Of a stretch of DNA of 64,000 nt, positions 1 through 6,687 are shown piece after piece; within the stretch, counting starts at the first letter, position 1, and each line of letters begins with the position of its first letter. The notes under the pieces are model-generated. The model was not told where the DNA came from and made no database searches. It was given only the letters and a program-made list of their open reading frames with translations. The translations under genes and the position numbers were made by a program. The stretch comes from UMGS363 sp051881775 (GTDB lineage: Bacteria > Bacillota > Clostridia > Oscillospirales > Ruminococcaceae), in the NCBI GenBank assembly GCA_051881775.1, contig JBJEQN010000026.1:4653-68652 (forward strand), written 5' to 3'.

Positions 1-58
1 GAAATGTAAAATTTAGTGTGAATATTATGGCAAATATAGGGAATCAAGGTGCATAAAT

Positions 59-89
59 AAAAACTCCGCAAGCCAAACAGCCTGCGGAG
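59..89 (-). terminator. Rho-independent terminator after tRNA-Thr
   Basis: Read on the minus strand, a CTCCGCA / TGCGGAG stem is followed directly by TTTTT. It sits just past the CCA end of tRNA-Thr, so it most likely ends that transcript and any readthrough from the zinc-ribbon genes. Confidence 0.75.
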
Positions 90-100
90 CCATCCAATTA

Positions 101-176
101 TGGAGCTAACTATCAGAATCGAACTGACGACCTCATCCTTACCAAGGATGTGCTCTACCATCTGAGCTAAGTTAGC
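101..176 (-). tRNA. tRNA-Thr (anticodon GGT)
   Basis: The minus strand folds as a 76-nt cloverleaf. The acceptor stem is GCTAACT/AGTTAGC, the anticodon stem CATCC/GGATG encloses loop TTGGTAA, and the T loop is TTCGATT. The 3' CCA is encoded. Loop positions 34-36 read GGT, which decodes ACC/ACT threonine codons. It has its own consensus promoter upstream and a terminator downstream, so it is a single-gene unit. Confidence 0.97.
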
Positions 177-211
177 ACACGTTCAGGTTCTTATCAACTG
201 AACGCTTAATA

Positions 212-240
212 ATTATACATCATTTTATTCCGTTTGTCAA
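212..240 (-). promoter_or_regulatory. Sigma-A promoter of tRNA-Thr
   Basis: On the minus strand TTGACA (235-240) and TATAAT (212-217) are separated by exactly 17 bp, and the tRNA 5' end lies about 35 bp downstream. Both hexamers are perfect consensus, as expected for a stable RNA gene. Confidence 0.9.
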
Positions 241-268
241 GACTTTTTTCAAATTTTTTTGCCTTTTA

Positions 269-1483
269 TCAAGAATCGCTGTTTTGCAGCGCAAGCTCCT
301 TTGCAAGATAGCTGCTCATGTCAAAATCGCTTATATCCACCTCAAAGGTATCGGATAAATAATGTCTGCTCTCGGTGCCCGAAAATGAAAGGGTATCAAG
401 GTACATTTCTTCCTCCGAGAAGCCGTAAAAATTGAAGGACGGAACAAAGTACAGGTCGTATTCAGCATAACCGTTGTCGTCAAAGGAAAGTGTAAAGGGT
501 GCTTCGTACAATCCCGATACTCCGCCTATGGAGAAGGAGCCGTCATACTTGCGCTCCAGCCCCTCTGCCCCGGAAGTAAGAGGGGTTAGGCAGTTTACGC
601 CGGAGGAAAAGGATTTGCTTATCCTCTGACCGTCAGAAGGGCTGTATGCCGAGTTTGTGTAGTTGATGCGGAAATTGGACATCATTTCCTTGCCGCTGTC
701 GTCAAGGAGCTGTATCCTCATTGTGACCCTTAACCAAGGCGAGCTAAAGCCGTTTTCCGAATTAAGGCTGTCCGCCTGCATAATTGAAAAGCAGCAGGAT
801 ATATTTTCGCTGTCTGCGGAATACTCCCCGTCCCTCGGCACAAGGCGCTCACGGACAACAGGAACTTCCTCTACTGCCGATACTTCGGTCACTTCTTCTG
901 CGGCGGTCTGTTCCTCAGGCACTTCCTCCACCGCCTCGGCATTTATTTCGGTAACTATTTCGGCAGCCTGTTCGGTGACCGCTTCGCTTATTTCCGCAGC
1001 AGGAGCGTTGGTCTGCGTTATCGTTACCGCAACTTCCGTCTGCATGGTTTCCTGATAAACATTTACATCGTCCATCATATAGTTCACCGCCGCCAAAACG
1101 GTAACGACAGACACTATCAGCGCAGCCGCAACAGCAGCCACACGCCGCACGGTCTTATTCAGCCTATATGTATCAAGCTGCTCCTTACGCTCCGCTACCT
1201 GCGCTTTCTCCGCTTCAAGGCGCCGCCGCTCCGTTTCCCTGTCAACAAGGGCTGCTTCACGGACAATAAGGTTATTTCTGCGGTAAATTTCGTCCTTGTG
1301 GGCTGTAAAGCTGTAATTTTCCGCAGTTTCGCCGATAATGCGCTGCTCGTCCTCTTTGTACTCGGGAAAATCCCCCGAAACAACATCGTTTGAGCGCATT
1401 ACCCTGCCGTAGCGCTCGTCGCAGTATGGGCAGAACAAGCCGTCGTCGCCGTATTCTGCGCCGCATTGTTCGCAGCGTTTCAT
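269..1483 (-). CDS. Zinc-ribbon membrane protein, paralog 1 of 3
   Basis: This 404-aa protein has no function I can recognise. Residues 4-24 hold two CxxC pairs (CEQC and CPYC), a typical N-terminal zinc ribbon. A basic, charged stretch leads to one hydrophobic segment near residues 110-133, then an acidic Ala/Glu/Val/Thr-rich linker to about 215 and a C-terminal domain of roughly 190 residues that would be extracytoplasmic if the zinc ribbon is inside. It is the most downstream of three tandem paralogs that share the zinc ribbon almost exactly but have unrelated C-terminal domains here. The ribosome binding site GGAGGCGG lies 6 nt before the ATG and is part of a 401-bp perfect repeat shared with the next gene. 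Confidence 0.85.
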   Translation of the reverse strand: MKRCEQCGAEYGDDGLFCPYCDERYGRVMRSNDVVSGDFPEYKEDEQRIIGETAENYSFTAHKDEIYRRNNLIVREAALVDRETERRRLEAEKAQVAERKEQLDTYRLNKTVRRVAAVAAALIVSVVTVLAAVNYMMDDVNVYQETMQTEVAVTITQTNAPAAEISEAVTEQAAEIVTEINAEAVEEVPEEQTAAEEVTEVSAVEEVPVVRERLVPRDGEYSADSENISCCFSIMQADSLNSENGFSSPWLRVTMRIQLLDDSGKEMMSNFRINYTNSAYSPSDGQRISKSFSSGVNCLTPLTSGAEGLERKYDGSFSIGGVSGLYEAPFTLSFDDNGYAEYDLYFVPSFNFYGFSEEEMYLDTLSFSGTESRHYLSDTFEVDISDFDMSSYLAKELALQNSDS

Positions 1484-1810
1484 TTTTACCGCCTCCTGAC
1501 TAAGAAAACACTGATTGCGCTTTGATCAGCTTTTTCTTAATCCTCCAATATACAAATATCCACTTGCCGTTTCTCCCGGCTCGATAGTACGCCACTCATC
1601 AATTTCAAGCTGACGGTTTTCAAGGACAGATATATATACATTTTCTTCCGAAATATCCGGCACACCGTCCTCCCATTCAATAGCGCCTCTTGCTCCGCTG
1701 GGATATATTATTAACATATCAGCAGCATTTTCAAGGTCATCTGAGCCGCTGAAAAGCTCCGCAAAATGGAAAACAGGCTCATCCGTTGTGTTGGTATATA
1801 CAAAAGTATA
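1410..1810. repeat. 401-bp direct repeat, copy 1
   Basis: Bases 1410-1810 match 2271-2671 without a difference that I can see, at an offset of 861 bp. The unit covers the start of one zinc-ribbon gene, the 42-bp spacer and the last 93 codons or so of the gene upstream. This shows a recent tandem duplication or gene conversion in the array. Confidence 0.95.
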
Positions 1811-2344
1811 GAAAGAAAAGACGCTGCTTTTTTCAACAGTCATTTCTGCGCCGTTTTTACCGTAAAGCGTATATGTTTCCGATTCGGTCACATTATTCGC
1901 AAGGTATTCTTCATAAAGCCGGCGCTGTTTTTTATCCTCAATAAACTGCGCCGCTTTATGACAAACGAACCAAACGCCTAAAGAAGTCACAAACAAAACA
2001 ACGCAGAGCACTATGTAGCGAACAAGCCACTTGATTATGTTATTGAATCGTGAATGGATTTTGATAAGGTCAAACTGCTTTTGCTGTTCAGACTTTTTCA
2101 GCGAATATTTTTTTACGGCGGCAAGGCGGACGTTTCTGCGGTAAATTTTTTCTCTGTCCGCATAAAAGCTGACATTATCCGCTTTAGTATATCCTGCATA
2201 ATGTACATTTTCGGGAGAAAACGGCGGAAACTTACAGGAAACAACGTCGTTTGAACGCATTACCGTGCCATAGCGCTCGTCGCAGTATGGGCAGAACAAG
2301 CCGTCGTCGCCGTATTCTGCGCCGCATTGTTCGCAGCGTTTCAT
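1526..2344 (-). CDS. Zinc-ribbon membrane protein, paralog 2 of 3
   Basis: This 272-aa protein starts with the same CxxC...CxxC zinc ribbon as its neighbours (residues 4-24). A charged region with KKSEQQK follows, then one hydrophobic segment near residues 108-130 and a C-terminal domain of about 120 residues. The last 93 or so residues, starting at TFVYTNTTDE, are identical to those of the next paralog (2387-3274), whereas the middle differs. The start is set by GGAGGCGG upstream of ATG. The function is unknown; a single-pass protein with a cytosolic metal-binding head and an outside domain is the simplest reading. Confidence 0.85.
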   Translation of the reverse strand: MKRCEQCGAEYGDDGLFCPYCDERYGTVMRSNDVVSCKFPPFSPENVHYAGYTKADNVSFYADREKIYRRNVRLAAVKKYSLKKSEQQKQFDLIKIHSRFNNIIKWLVRYIVLCVVLFVTSLGVWFVCHKAAQFIEDKKQRRLYEEYLANNVTESETYTLYGKNGAEMTVEKSSVFSFYTFVYTNTTDEPVFHFAELFSGSDDLENAADMLIIYPSGARGAIEWEDGVPDISEENVYISVLENRQLEIDEWRTIEPGETASGYLYIGGLRKS

Positions 2345-2671
2345 TTTTACCGCCTCCTGACTAAGAAAACACTGATTGCGCTTTGATCAGCTTTTTCTTA
2401 ATCCTCCAATATACAAATATCCACTTGCCGTTTCTCCCGGCTCGATAGTACGCCACTCATCAATTTCAAGCTGACGGTTTTCAAGGACAGATATATATAC
2501 ATTTTCTTCCGAAATATCCGGCACACCGTCCTCCCATTCAATAGCGCCTCTTGCTCCGCTGGGATATATTATTAACATATCAGCAGCATTTTCAAGGTCA
2601 TCTGAGCCGCTGAAAAGCTCCGCAAAATGGAAAACAGGCTCATCCGTTGTGTTGGTATATACAAAAGTATA
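2271..2671. repeat. 401-bp direct repeat, copy 2
   Basis: This is the second copy of the unit at 1410-1810. It begins inside the zinc ribbon of the middle paralog and ends inside the C-terminal domain of the third. Outside the two edges the sequences diverge at once. Confidence 0.95.
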
Positions 2672-3274
2672 ATTCCAATTATCGTTATTGTCAAGTCTTC
2701 TCAGTATCATAGGTGAGCCGTCCTTGCCGTAAATAGTCCGTCCGAAAGTACCCTCAATGACCTTCTCCTGCTTTTTCTCTTCGTAATCGGCAAGAGCGCC
2801 GTCCCAGACCATCTGTATCCCCACGGAAGCTGCCAGCAATGCAATGCAGACCGCCGCCCCAAGGATACCCTTCTGTATCTTGCCAAGGCGCATAAAACTT
2901 TTTGATAGATTAAACCCGTTCTGCGGTTTAAGCCTGCCATTTGAAACGTTTGAAGCGGTAAGGGGGCGTATTTCTTTATGTACGGCTTCTTTTTTTACAG
3001 CCTCAGCCGTCCGCCGTTCTACCTTTTTAAGCGCATAATTTTCCTTTGCGGCAAGGCGGATATTCCTGCTGTATATTTTCTCTCTTTCCTTGCGGAAGCT
3101 GACCGCATTTGTTTCGATATGACCTGCATAATTTGACACATCGGGAGGGAATTCGGGGAAAATGCCGGAAACTATGTCGTTGTCGCCTTTTACCGTGCCG
3201 TAGCGCTCGTCGCAGTATGGGCAGAACAAGCCGTCGTCGCCGTATTCTGCGCCGCATTTTTCACAGCGTTTCAT
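2387..3274 (-). CDS. Zinc-ribbon membrane protein, paralog 3 of 3
   Basis: This 295-aa protein is the first gene of the array in transcription order. It has the N-terminal zinc ribbon (CEKC, CPYC), a basic region, one hydrophobic segment near residues 136-155 and a C-terminal domain whose last 93 residues are identical to paralog 2. Its zinc-ribbon DNA differs by several bases from the other two copies, so it was not part of the latest homogenisation at that end. It starts 37 bp after the terminator of the rplA operon. I see no convincing promoter in that gap, so readthrough past the terminator may feed it. Confidence 0.85.
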   Translation of the reverse strand: MKRCEKCGAEYGDDGLFCPYCDERYGTVKGDNDIVSGIFPEFPPDVSNYAGHIETNAVSFRKEREKIYSRNIRLAAKENYALKKVERRTAEAVKKEAVHKEIRPLTASNVSNGRLKPQNGFNLSKSFMRLGKIQKGILGAAVCIALLAASVGIQMVWDGALADYEEKKQEKVIEGTFGRTIYGKDGSPMILRRLDNNDNWNYTFVYTNTTDEPVFHFAELFSGSDDLENAADMLIIYPSGARGAIEWEDGVPDISEENVYISVLENRQLEIDEWRTIEPGETASGYLYIGGLRKS

Positions 3275-3311
3275 TTCCGTTCCCCTCCCCTTGTCAGAAT
3301 GTGCAGATATG

Positions 3312-3346
3312 AAAAACTCCGCTCAAAGAGGTTTCTTCAAGCGGAG
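3312..3346 (-). terminator. Rho-independent terminator of the rplA operon
   Basis: On the minus strand a CTCCGCT / AGCGGAG stem with a 16-nt loop region is followed by TTTTTC. It lies 24 nt after the rplA stop codon and closes the rpmG-secE-nusG-rplK-rplA unit. Confidence 0.85.
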
Positions 3347-3369
3347 AGAAAGTTTAATTGCGTAATTAA

Positions 3370-4065
3370 TTAAACACCGTACTTAGCTGTGTTTACGGGG
3401 ATACCAACGCCCATTGTAGATGTAACAACGCAGGACTTGAAGTAAGTACCCTTTGCAGCAGCAGGCTTAGCCTTTGCAACAGCTTCGAGAAGGGTGTTGA
3501 GGTTCTGGTCGAGCTTTTCAGCACCGAAGGAAGCCTTGCCGATAGGGCAGTGAATGATGTTTGTCTTGTCAAGACGGTATTCGATCTTACCGGCCTTAGC
3601 TTCTGTTACAGCCTTTGCAACGTCGGGAGCAACAGTACCTGCCTTGGGGTTAGGCATAAGTCCGCGGGGACCGAGAACCTTACCGAGACGACCTACAAGA
3701 CCCATCATATCGGGAGATGCGATTACAACGTCGAAATCCATCCAGTTTTCCTTGAGGATCTTGTCAACGAGATCCTGTGCGCCAACATAATCAGCGCCTG
3801 CAGCCTTTGCAGCTTCTTCCTTTTCGGGCTTGCAGAATACGCATACACGAACATCCTTACCTGTACCGTTAGGAAGTACAACAGCGCCTCTTACCTGCTG
3901 GTCAGCGTGACGGGAGTCAACGCCCAGACGGATGTGAACTTCAATTGTTTCATCGAACTTAGCCTTTGCATTCTTGCAGGTCAGCTCGAGAGCCTCGGCT
4001 GTTTCGTAAAGCTTGGACTTATCGACAGCTTTAGCGCTTTCGTTATATTTTTTACCGTGTTTCAT
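3370..4065 (-). CDS. rplA: 50S ribosomal protein L1 (uL1)
   Basis: This 231-aa protein has the normal length of bacterial L1. It binds 23S rRNA at the L1 stalk, helps release the E-site tRNA, and represses its own mRNA in many bacteria. Recognisable segments include RGAVVLPNGTGK, the GLVGRLGKVLGPRGLMPNPK block near residues 125-145 and GTYFKSCVVTSTMG near the C terminus. The AAAGGAGG ribosome binding site lies just before the ATG. It is the last gene of its operon and is separated from rplK by 141 bp holding a probable L1 binding site. rplJ and rplL, which often follow, are absent; zinc-ribbon genes come next. Confidence 0.98.
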   Translation of the reverse strand: MKHGKKYNESAKAVDKSKLYETAEALELTCKNAKAKFDETIEVHIRLGVDSRHADQQVRGAVVLPNGTGKDVRVCVFCKPEKEEAAKAAGADYVGAQDLVDKILKENWMDFDVVIASPDMMGLVGRLGKVLGPRGLMPNPKAGTVAPDVAKAVTEAKAGKIEYRLDKTNIIHCPIGKASFGAEKLDQNLNTLLEAVAKAKPAAAKGTYFKSCVVTSTMGVGIPVNTAKYGV

Positions 4066-4085
4066 TATTAATTATCCTCCTTTAA

Positions 4086-4150
4086 GTGGTAATGTCCCCT
4101 TCGGGACTGTCCCCAAAGGGACGTATAGCGGATATTTCCTCCCACCATAG
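4086..4150 (-). promoter_or_regulatory. Candidate L1 autoregulatory site before rplA
   Basis: On the minus strand the rplK-rplA spacer contains GGTGGGAGG, then AAATAT, then CCGCTATAC. After two small hairpins (GTCCC-TTTG-GGGAC and GTCCC-GAAG-GGGAC) comes CCAC, immediately before the AAAGGAGG ribosome binding site. The GGUGGGAGG strand and its closure by CCAC resemble the L1-binding helix of 23S rRNA. Seen: the sequence and possible pairing. Known: L1 represses translation by binding such mimics. Inferred: this one regulates rplA. Confidence 0.6.
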
Positions 4151-4206
4151 GCTGACGGAAACTAAAATGTCCGCCGCAGCGAAGAAAATTCAGTCGTTCC
4201 GTTAAC

Positions 4207-4632
4207 TCAGTCAACGACTTCAACGCCCATAGAACGGGCTGTACCTGCGATCATGCTCATAGCGGATTCAACGCTTGCAGCATTGAGGTCAGGCATCTTG
4301 GTCTCGGCGATCTTGCGGATCTGATCCTTTGTGATCTTGCCGACCTTAGTCTTGTTGGGAACGCCTGAACCGCTTTCAAGACCGATTGCTTTCTTGATAA
4401 GAACGGCTGCCGGCGGAGTCTTTGTTACAAATGTGAAGGAACGGTCTGCATAAACTGTGATAACTACAGGGATGATAAGACCGATATCGTTCTTTGTTCT
4501 CTCATTGAATTCCTTTGTAAACGCCATAATGTTTACACCGTGCTGACCGAGAGCAGGACCAACAGGGGGAGCAGGAGTAGCCTTACCTGCTGCGATCTGA
4601 AGCTTAATTAAGCCAACGACTTTCTGTGCCAT
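4207..4632 (-). CDS. rplK: 50S ribosomal protein L11 (uL11)
   Basis: This 141-aa protein has the standard L11 length. The N-terminal domain has KLQIAAGKATPAPPVGPALG and GVNIMAFTKEFN, the proline-rich segment that contacts translation factors. The C-terminal domain (about residues 75-141) holds the rRNA-binding part, with GTARSMGVEV at the end. L11 forms the GTPase-associated centre with 23S rRNA. The gene follows nusG, the usual order in bacteria, with a 73-bp gap. Confidence 0.98.
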   Translation of the reverse strand: MAQKVVGLIKLQIAAGKATPAPPVGPALGQHGVNIMAFTKEFNERTKNDIGLIIPVVITVYADRSFTFVTKTPPAAVLIKKAIGLESGSGVPNKTKVGKITKDQIRKIAETKMPDLNAASVESAMSMIAGTARSMGVEVVD

Positions 4633-4705
4633 GTGAAACGCACCTCCGTAATATACAAGGATCCGTTTTGGATCCGCATAAGTTTATATTTTTTTGCCGG
4701 ATAAA

Positions 4706-5242
4706 TCAATATTCATCCGTTTTGGAAACCTTTGAGATCTCAACGGTCGCAAGGGTCTCACGTCCGAACATAGATACGGAAACGTCAACCGTCATATCCT
4801 CCGTATTAATGCTCTTGACCTCGCCTGTAAAGCCTTCCATAGGACCTGAAGAGATCTTAACTCTGTCGCCCTCTTTGATGTTGATCTCAACGGTCGTGCT
4901 GACCTTGTCAACGCCGAGAGCGGCAACCTCTTTATCGGAAAGAGGAACAGGCTTTGAGGCGGGACCTACAAATCCCGTAACGCCTCTGGTATTTCTTACA
5001 ACATACCATGAATCGTCGGTGAGAACCATTTTCACCAGAACATATCCGGGGAAAATCTTTCTTTCAACCTCACGCTCCTTATTGGATTCGGTAACTTCCT
5101 TTACCAGCTCGGTAGGAACTCTTACCTCGGGGATAAGGTCGTGAAGATTACGGTTATCGACTACTTTAAGGATAGTTTGAGCCACCTTGTTCTCATAACC
5201 GGAATAGGTGTGAATGACATACCATTTTGCAGCTTCTGACAT
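4706..5242 (-). CDS. nusG: Transcription termination/antitermination factor NusG
   Basis: This 178-aa protein has the two domains of bacterial NusG. The NGN domain runs to about residue 115, starting AKWYVIHTYSGYENKVAQ, with FPGYVLVKM near 65-73. A KOW domain follows with EGDRVKISSGPMEGFTGEV near residues 125-143. It binds the RNA polymerase clamp and links elongation to pausing, Rho or the ribosome. GAAAGGAAG precedes the ATG. It sits between secE and rplK, the near-universal order. Confidence 0.98.
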   Translation of the reverse strand: MSEAAKWYVIHTYSGYENKVAQTILKVVDNRNLHDLIPEVRVPTELVKEVTESNKEREVERKIFPGYVLVKMVLTDDSWYVVRNTRGVTGFVGPASKPVPLSDKEVAALGVDKVSTTVEINIKEGDRVKISSGPMEGFTGEVKSINTEDMTVDVSVSMFGRETLATVEISKVSKTDEY

Positions 5243-5316
5243 TCTTCTATCTTCCTTTCGTTATAGAGCCGCAGGAAAAAGCTAACCTGCGTGTCCGAGC
5301 CCGCCTTCCGGATGGA

Positions 5317-5613
5317 TCAGCCCCCAAGACCCAGCTTGAGGAGAGCGGCGAGTCCGCTGTCGATACCCCAGATAACAATACCGCTTACGCACATTGCAAC
5401 GAGAACCACCGCAGTATTGTTGATGACCTTCTGTTTGCTCGGCCATACCACTTTTTTGAATTCGCTTTTGAGATCCTTGAAATACTTGACCACACGGTTA
5501 GGCTTTTTTACGCCCTTAGCCTTTGCCTTGGCGTTTTCCTTGGTGATCTTCTCAGCCTTAGCCTCAGCCTGTGCGATTATGGATTTCTTGGATGATTTTT
5601 TACTCTCAGCCAT
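5317..5613 (-). CDS. secE: Preprotein translocase subunit SecE
   Basis: SecE clamps the SecY channel. With the ATG at 5613 the protein has 98 aa: a Lys/Ala-rich cytosolic N-terminus of about 40 residues, an amphipathic segment (VVKYFKDLKSEFKKVVWPSKQ) and one membrane helix (NNTAVVLVAMCVSGIVIWGID), as in single-pass SecE of Gram-positives. The reading frame is open three codons further to a GTG, but the AGGCGAGG ribosome binding site fits the ATG better. It lies between rpmG and nusG in the common order. Confidence 0.96.
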   Translation of the reverse strand: MAESKKSSKKSIIAQAEAKAEKITKENAKAKAKGVKKPNRVVKYFKDLKSEFKKVVWPSKQKVINNTAVVLVAMCVSGIVIWGIDSGLAALLKLGLGG

Positions 5614-5628
5614 TATCCGCACCTCGCC

Positions 5629-5778
5629 TTACTTGGTTTCCTTGTGAAGAGTGTGCTTCTTGCAGAACTTACAATACTTGTTCATTTCAAGTCTGTCCGG
5701 ATCGTTTTTCTTGTTCTTCTTGGTATTGTAGTTACGCTGTTTGCACTCTGTGCAGGCTAATGTTACCTTTACTCTCAT
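5629..5778 (-). CDS. rpmG: 50S ribosomal protein L33 (bL33), zinc-binding form
   Basis: This 49-aa protein starts MRVKVTLACTECKQRNY and ends CKFCKKHTLHKETK. It keeps both CxxC pairs (CTEC at 9-12, CKFC at 36-39), so it is the zinc-binding form of L33 rather than the zinc-independent type used under zinc limitation. The AGGAGG ribosome binding site lies 7 nt before the ATG. It is the first gene of the rpmG-secE-nusG-rplK-rplA operon. Confidence 0.97.
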   Translation of the reverse strand: MRVKVTLACTECKQRNYNTKKNKKNDPDRLEMNKYCKFCKKHTLHKETK

Positions 5779-5931
5779 ATCGGCACCTCCTATTAAATGC
5801 TCCGTTGGAGCGTTTCGATTTCGCAGGAACTGAAGTCCCTGTGCCTCCCTCTATGGCAATTTACAAGCGTCAGTTTTGTTTAAAAGTGACACTTTTTTGT
5901 CGAGAGGTCAGACCCAAAATTTAAATTCGGG

Positions 5932-5959
5932 CACAAAAAAATAGACCTCTGCAAGAGGT
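5932..5959 (-). terminator. Terminator-like hairpin at the start of the rpmG leader
   Basis: On the minus strand ACCTCTTGCAGAGGT folds as a short stem and is followed by CTATTTTTTT. It begins at the position where transcription from the promoter at 5966-5995 should start. It may be an attenuator for the operon, or a terminator for the HD gene upstream that happens to lie after the promoter. The remaining leader of about 150 nt has two further small hairpins, one of them (GCTCC-AAC-GGAGC) close to the ribosome binding site. Confidence 0.55.
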
Positions 5960-5965
5960 AATATT

Positions 5966-5995
5966 AGTTTACCATATTTTCATACTGCTTGTCAA
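5966..5995 (-). promoter_or_regulatory. Promoter of the rpmG-secE-nusG-rplK-rplA operon
   Basis: On the minus strand TTGACA (5990-5995) and TAAACT (5966-5971) are 18 bp apart. This is the best promoter match in the 300 bp upstream of rpmG. Confidence 0.6.
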
Positions 5996-6086
5996 GGCTT
6001 TTTTTGAATTTTTGCATATTTTTTTGCATTTGCGGCAATATCAGCAGTTTTTCCATAAAAATGCCTGACATTGCCGCTTAAATTTG

Positions 6087-6674
6087 TTATTTTCCCTTAG
6101 ATTCAAGATAGTAAGAGGCCTCCATATCGGCAACGGAGAGGGCAAACGCCAAAGGGAACATCTCAAACGCCTTTCCGATGTTATTCTTGTCCTCAATTCC
6201 CGAAAAGCCCATATGGTATCTTATGGCAAAGGCTTCTTCTCTTGTGAGCCGCATAAAGCCGGAGATTATGTACACCGACTTTTCGCCGTGACCGTAGGGC
6301 AGGTTATCCTCAATGGTGTAATAAGGTACCTTTTCCCATACGCCCATTTCGTTTTTGGCGTTGCGGTAGTCCGTTTTGTAGAAATTCATCTTGCATACAT
6401 CGTGGAGCAGGGCGCACAGGGCAATGCTCTCCTCGCTGTAGTTCATATTGTACACGTTTTTTGCCCTGTCTCTTGCAAGGTAATCCTTAAGGCAATGATA
6501 TACGTTAAGGCTGTGTTCAAGCAAGCCGCCCTCATAGGAGCCATGGAAACGGGTGCTTGCCGGAGCGGTGAAAAAGTCGCTTTTCAGCATATAGTCAAGC
6601 AGCTTTTCGGCACCCTCTCTGTGTATGTTCTCACGGTATATCGTCAAAAATTCTTCTTTAAGTTCGCTGTTCAT
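6087..6674 (-). CDS. HD-domain phosphohydrolase-like protein
   Basis: This protein of about 195 aa has the HD-superfamily pattern: an H in GGLLEHSLNVY near residue 55, the HD pair in ALCALLHDVCKM near 92-93, and a later His in PYGHGEKSVYI. These enzymes use metal ions to cleave phosphoester bonds, but the substrate cannot be read from sequence. The second of two adjacent ATG codons is preferred because AGGAG lies 6 nt before it. Its start overlaps the 3' end of the beta-mannosidase gene, so the two are probably co-transcribed; a shared function is not implied. Confidence 0.85.
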   Translation of the reverse strand: MNSELKEEFLTIYRENIHREGAEKLLDYMLKSDFFTAPASTRFHGSYEGGLLEHSLNVYHCLKDYLARDRAKNVYNMNYSEESIALCALLHDVCKMNFYKTDYRNAKNEMGVWEKVPYYTIEDNLPYGHGEKSVYIISGFMRLTREEAFAIRYHMGFSGIEDKNNIGKAFEMFPLAFALSVADMEASYYLESKGK

Positions 6675-6687
6675 CATAAACTCCTGT

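Noticed and set aside
1..58. A gene or regulatory site at the left edge.
   Set aside because: The stretch is short, AT-rich and has no open frame or clear motif.
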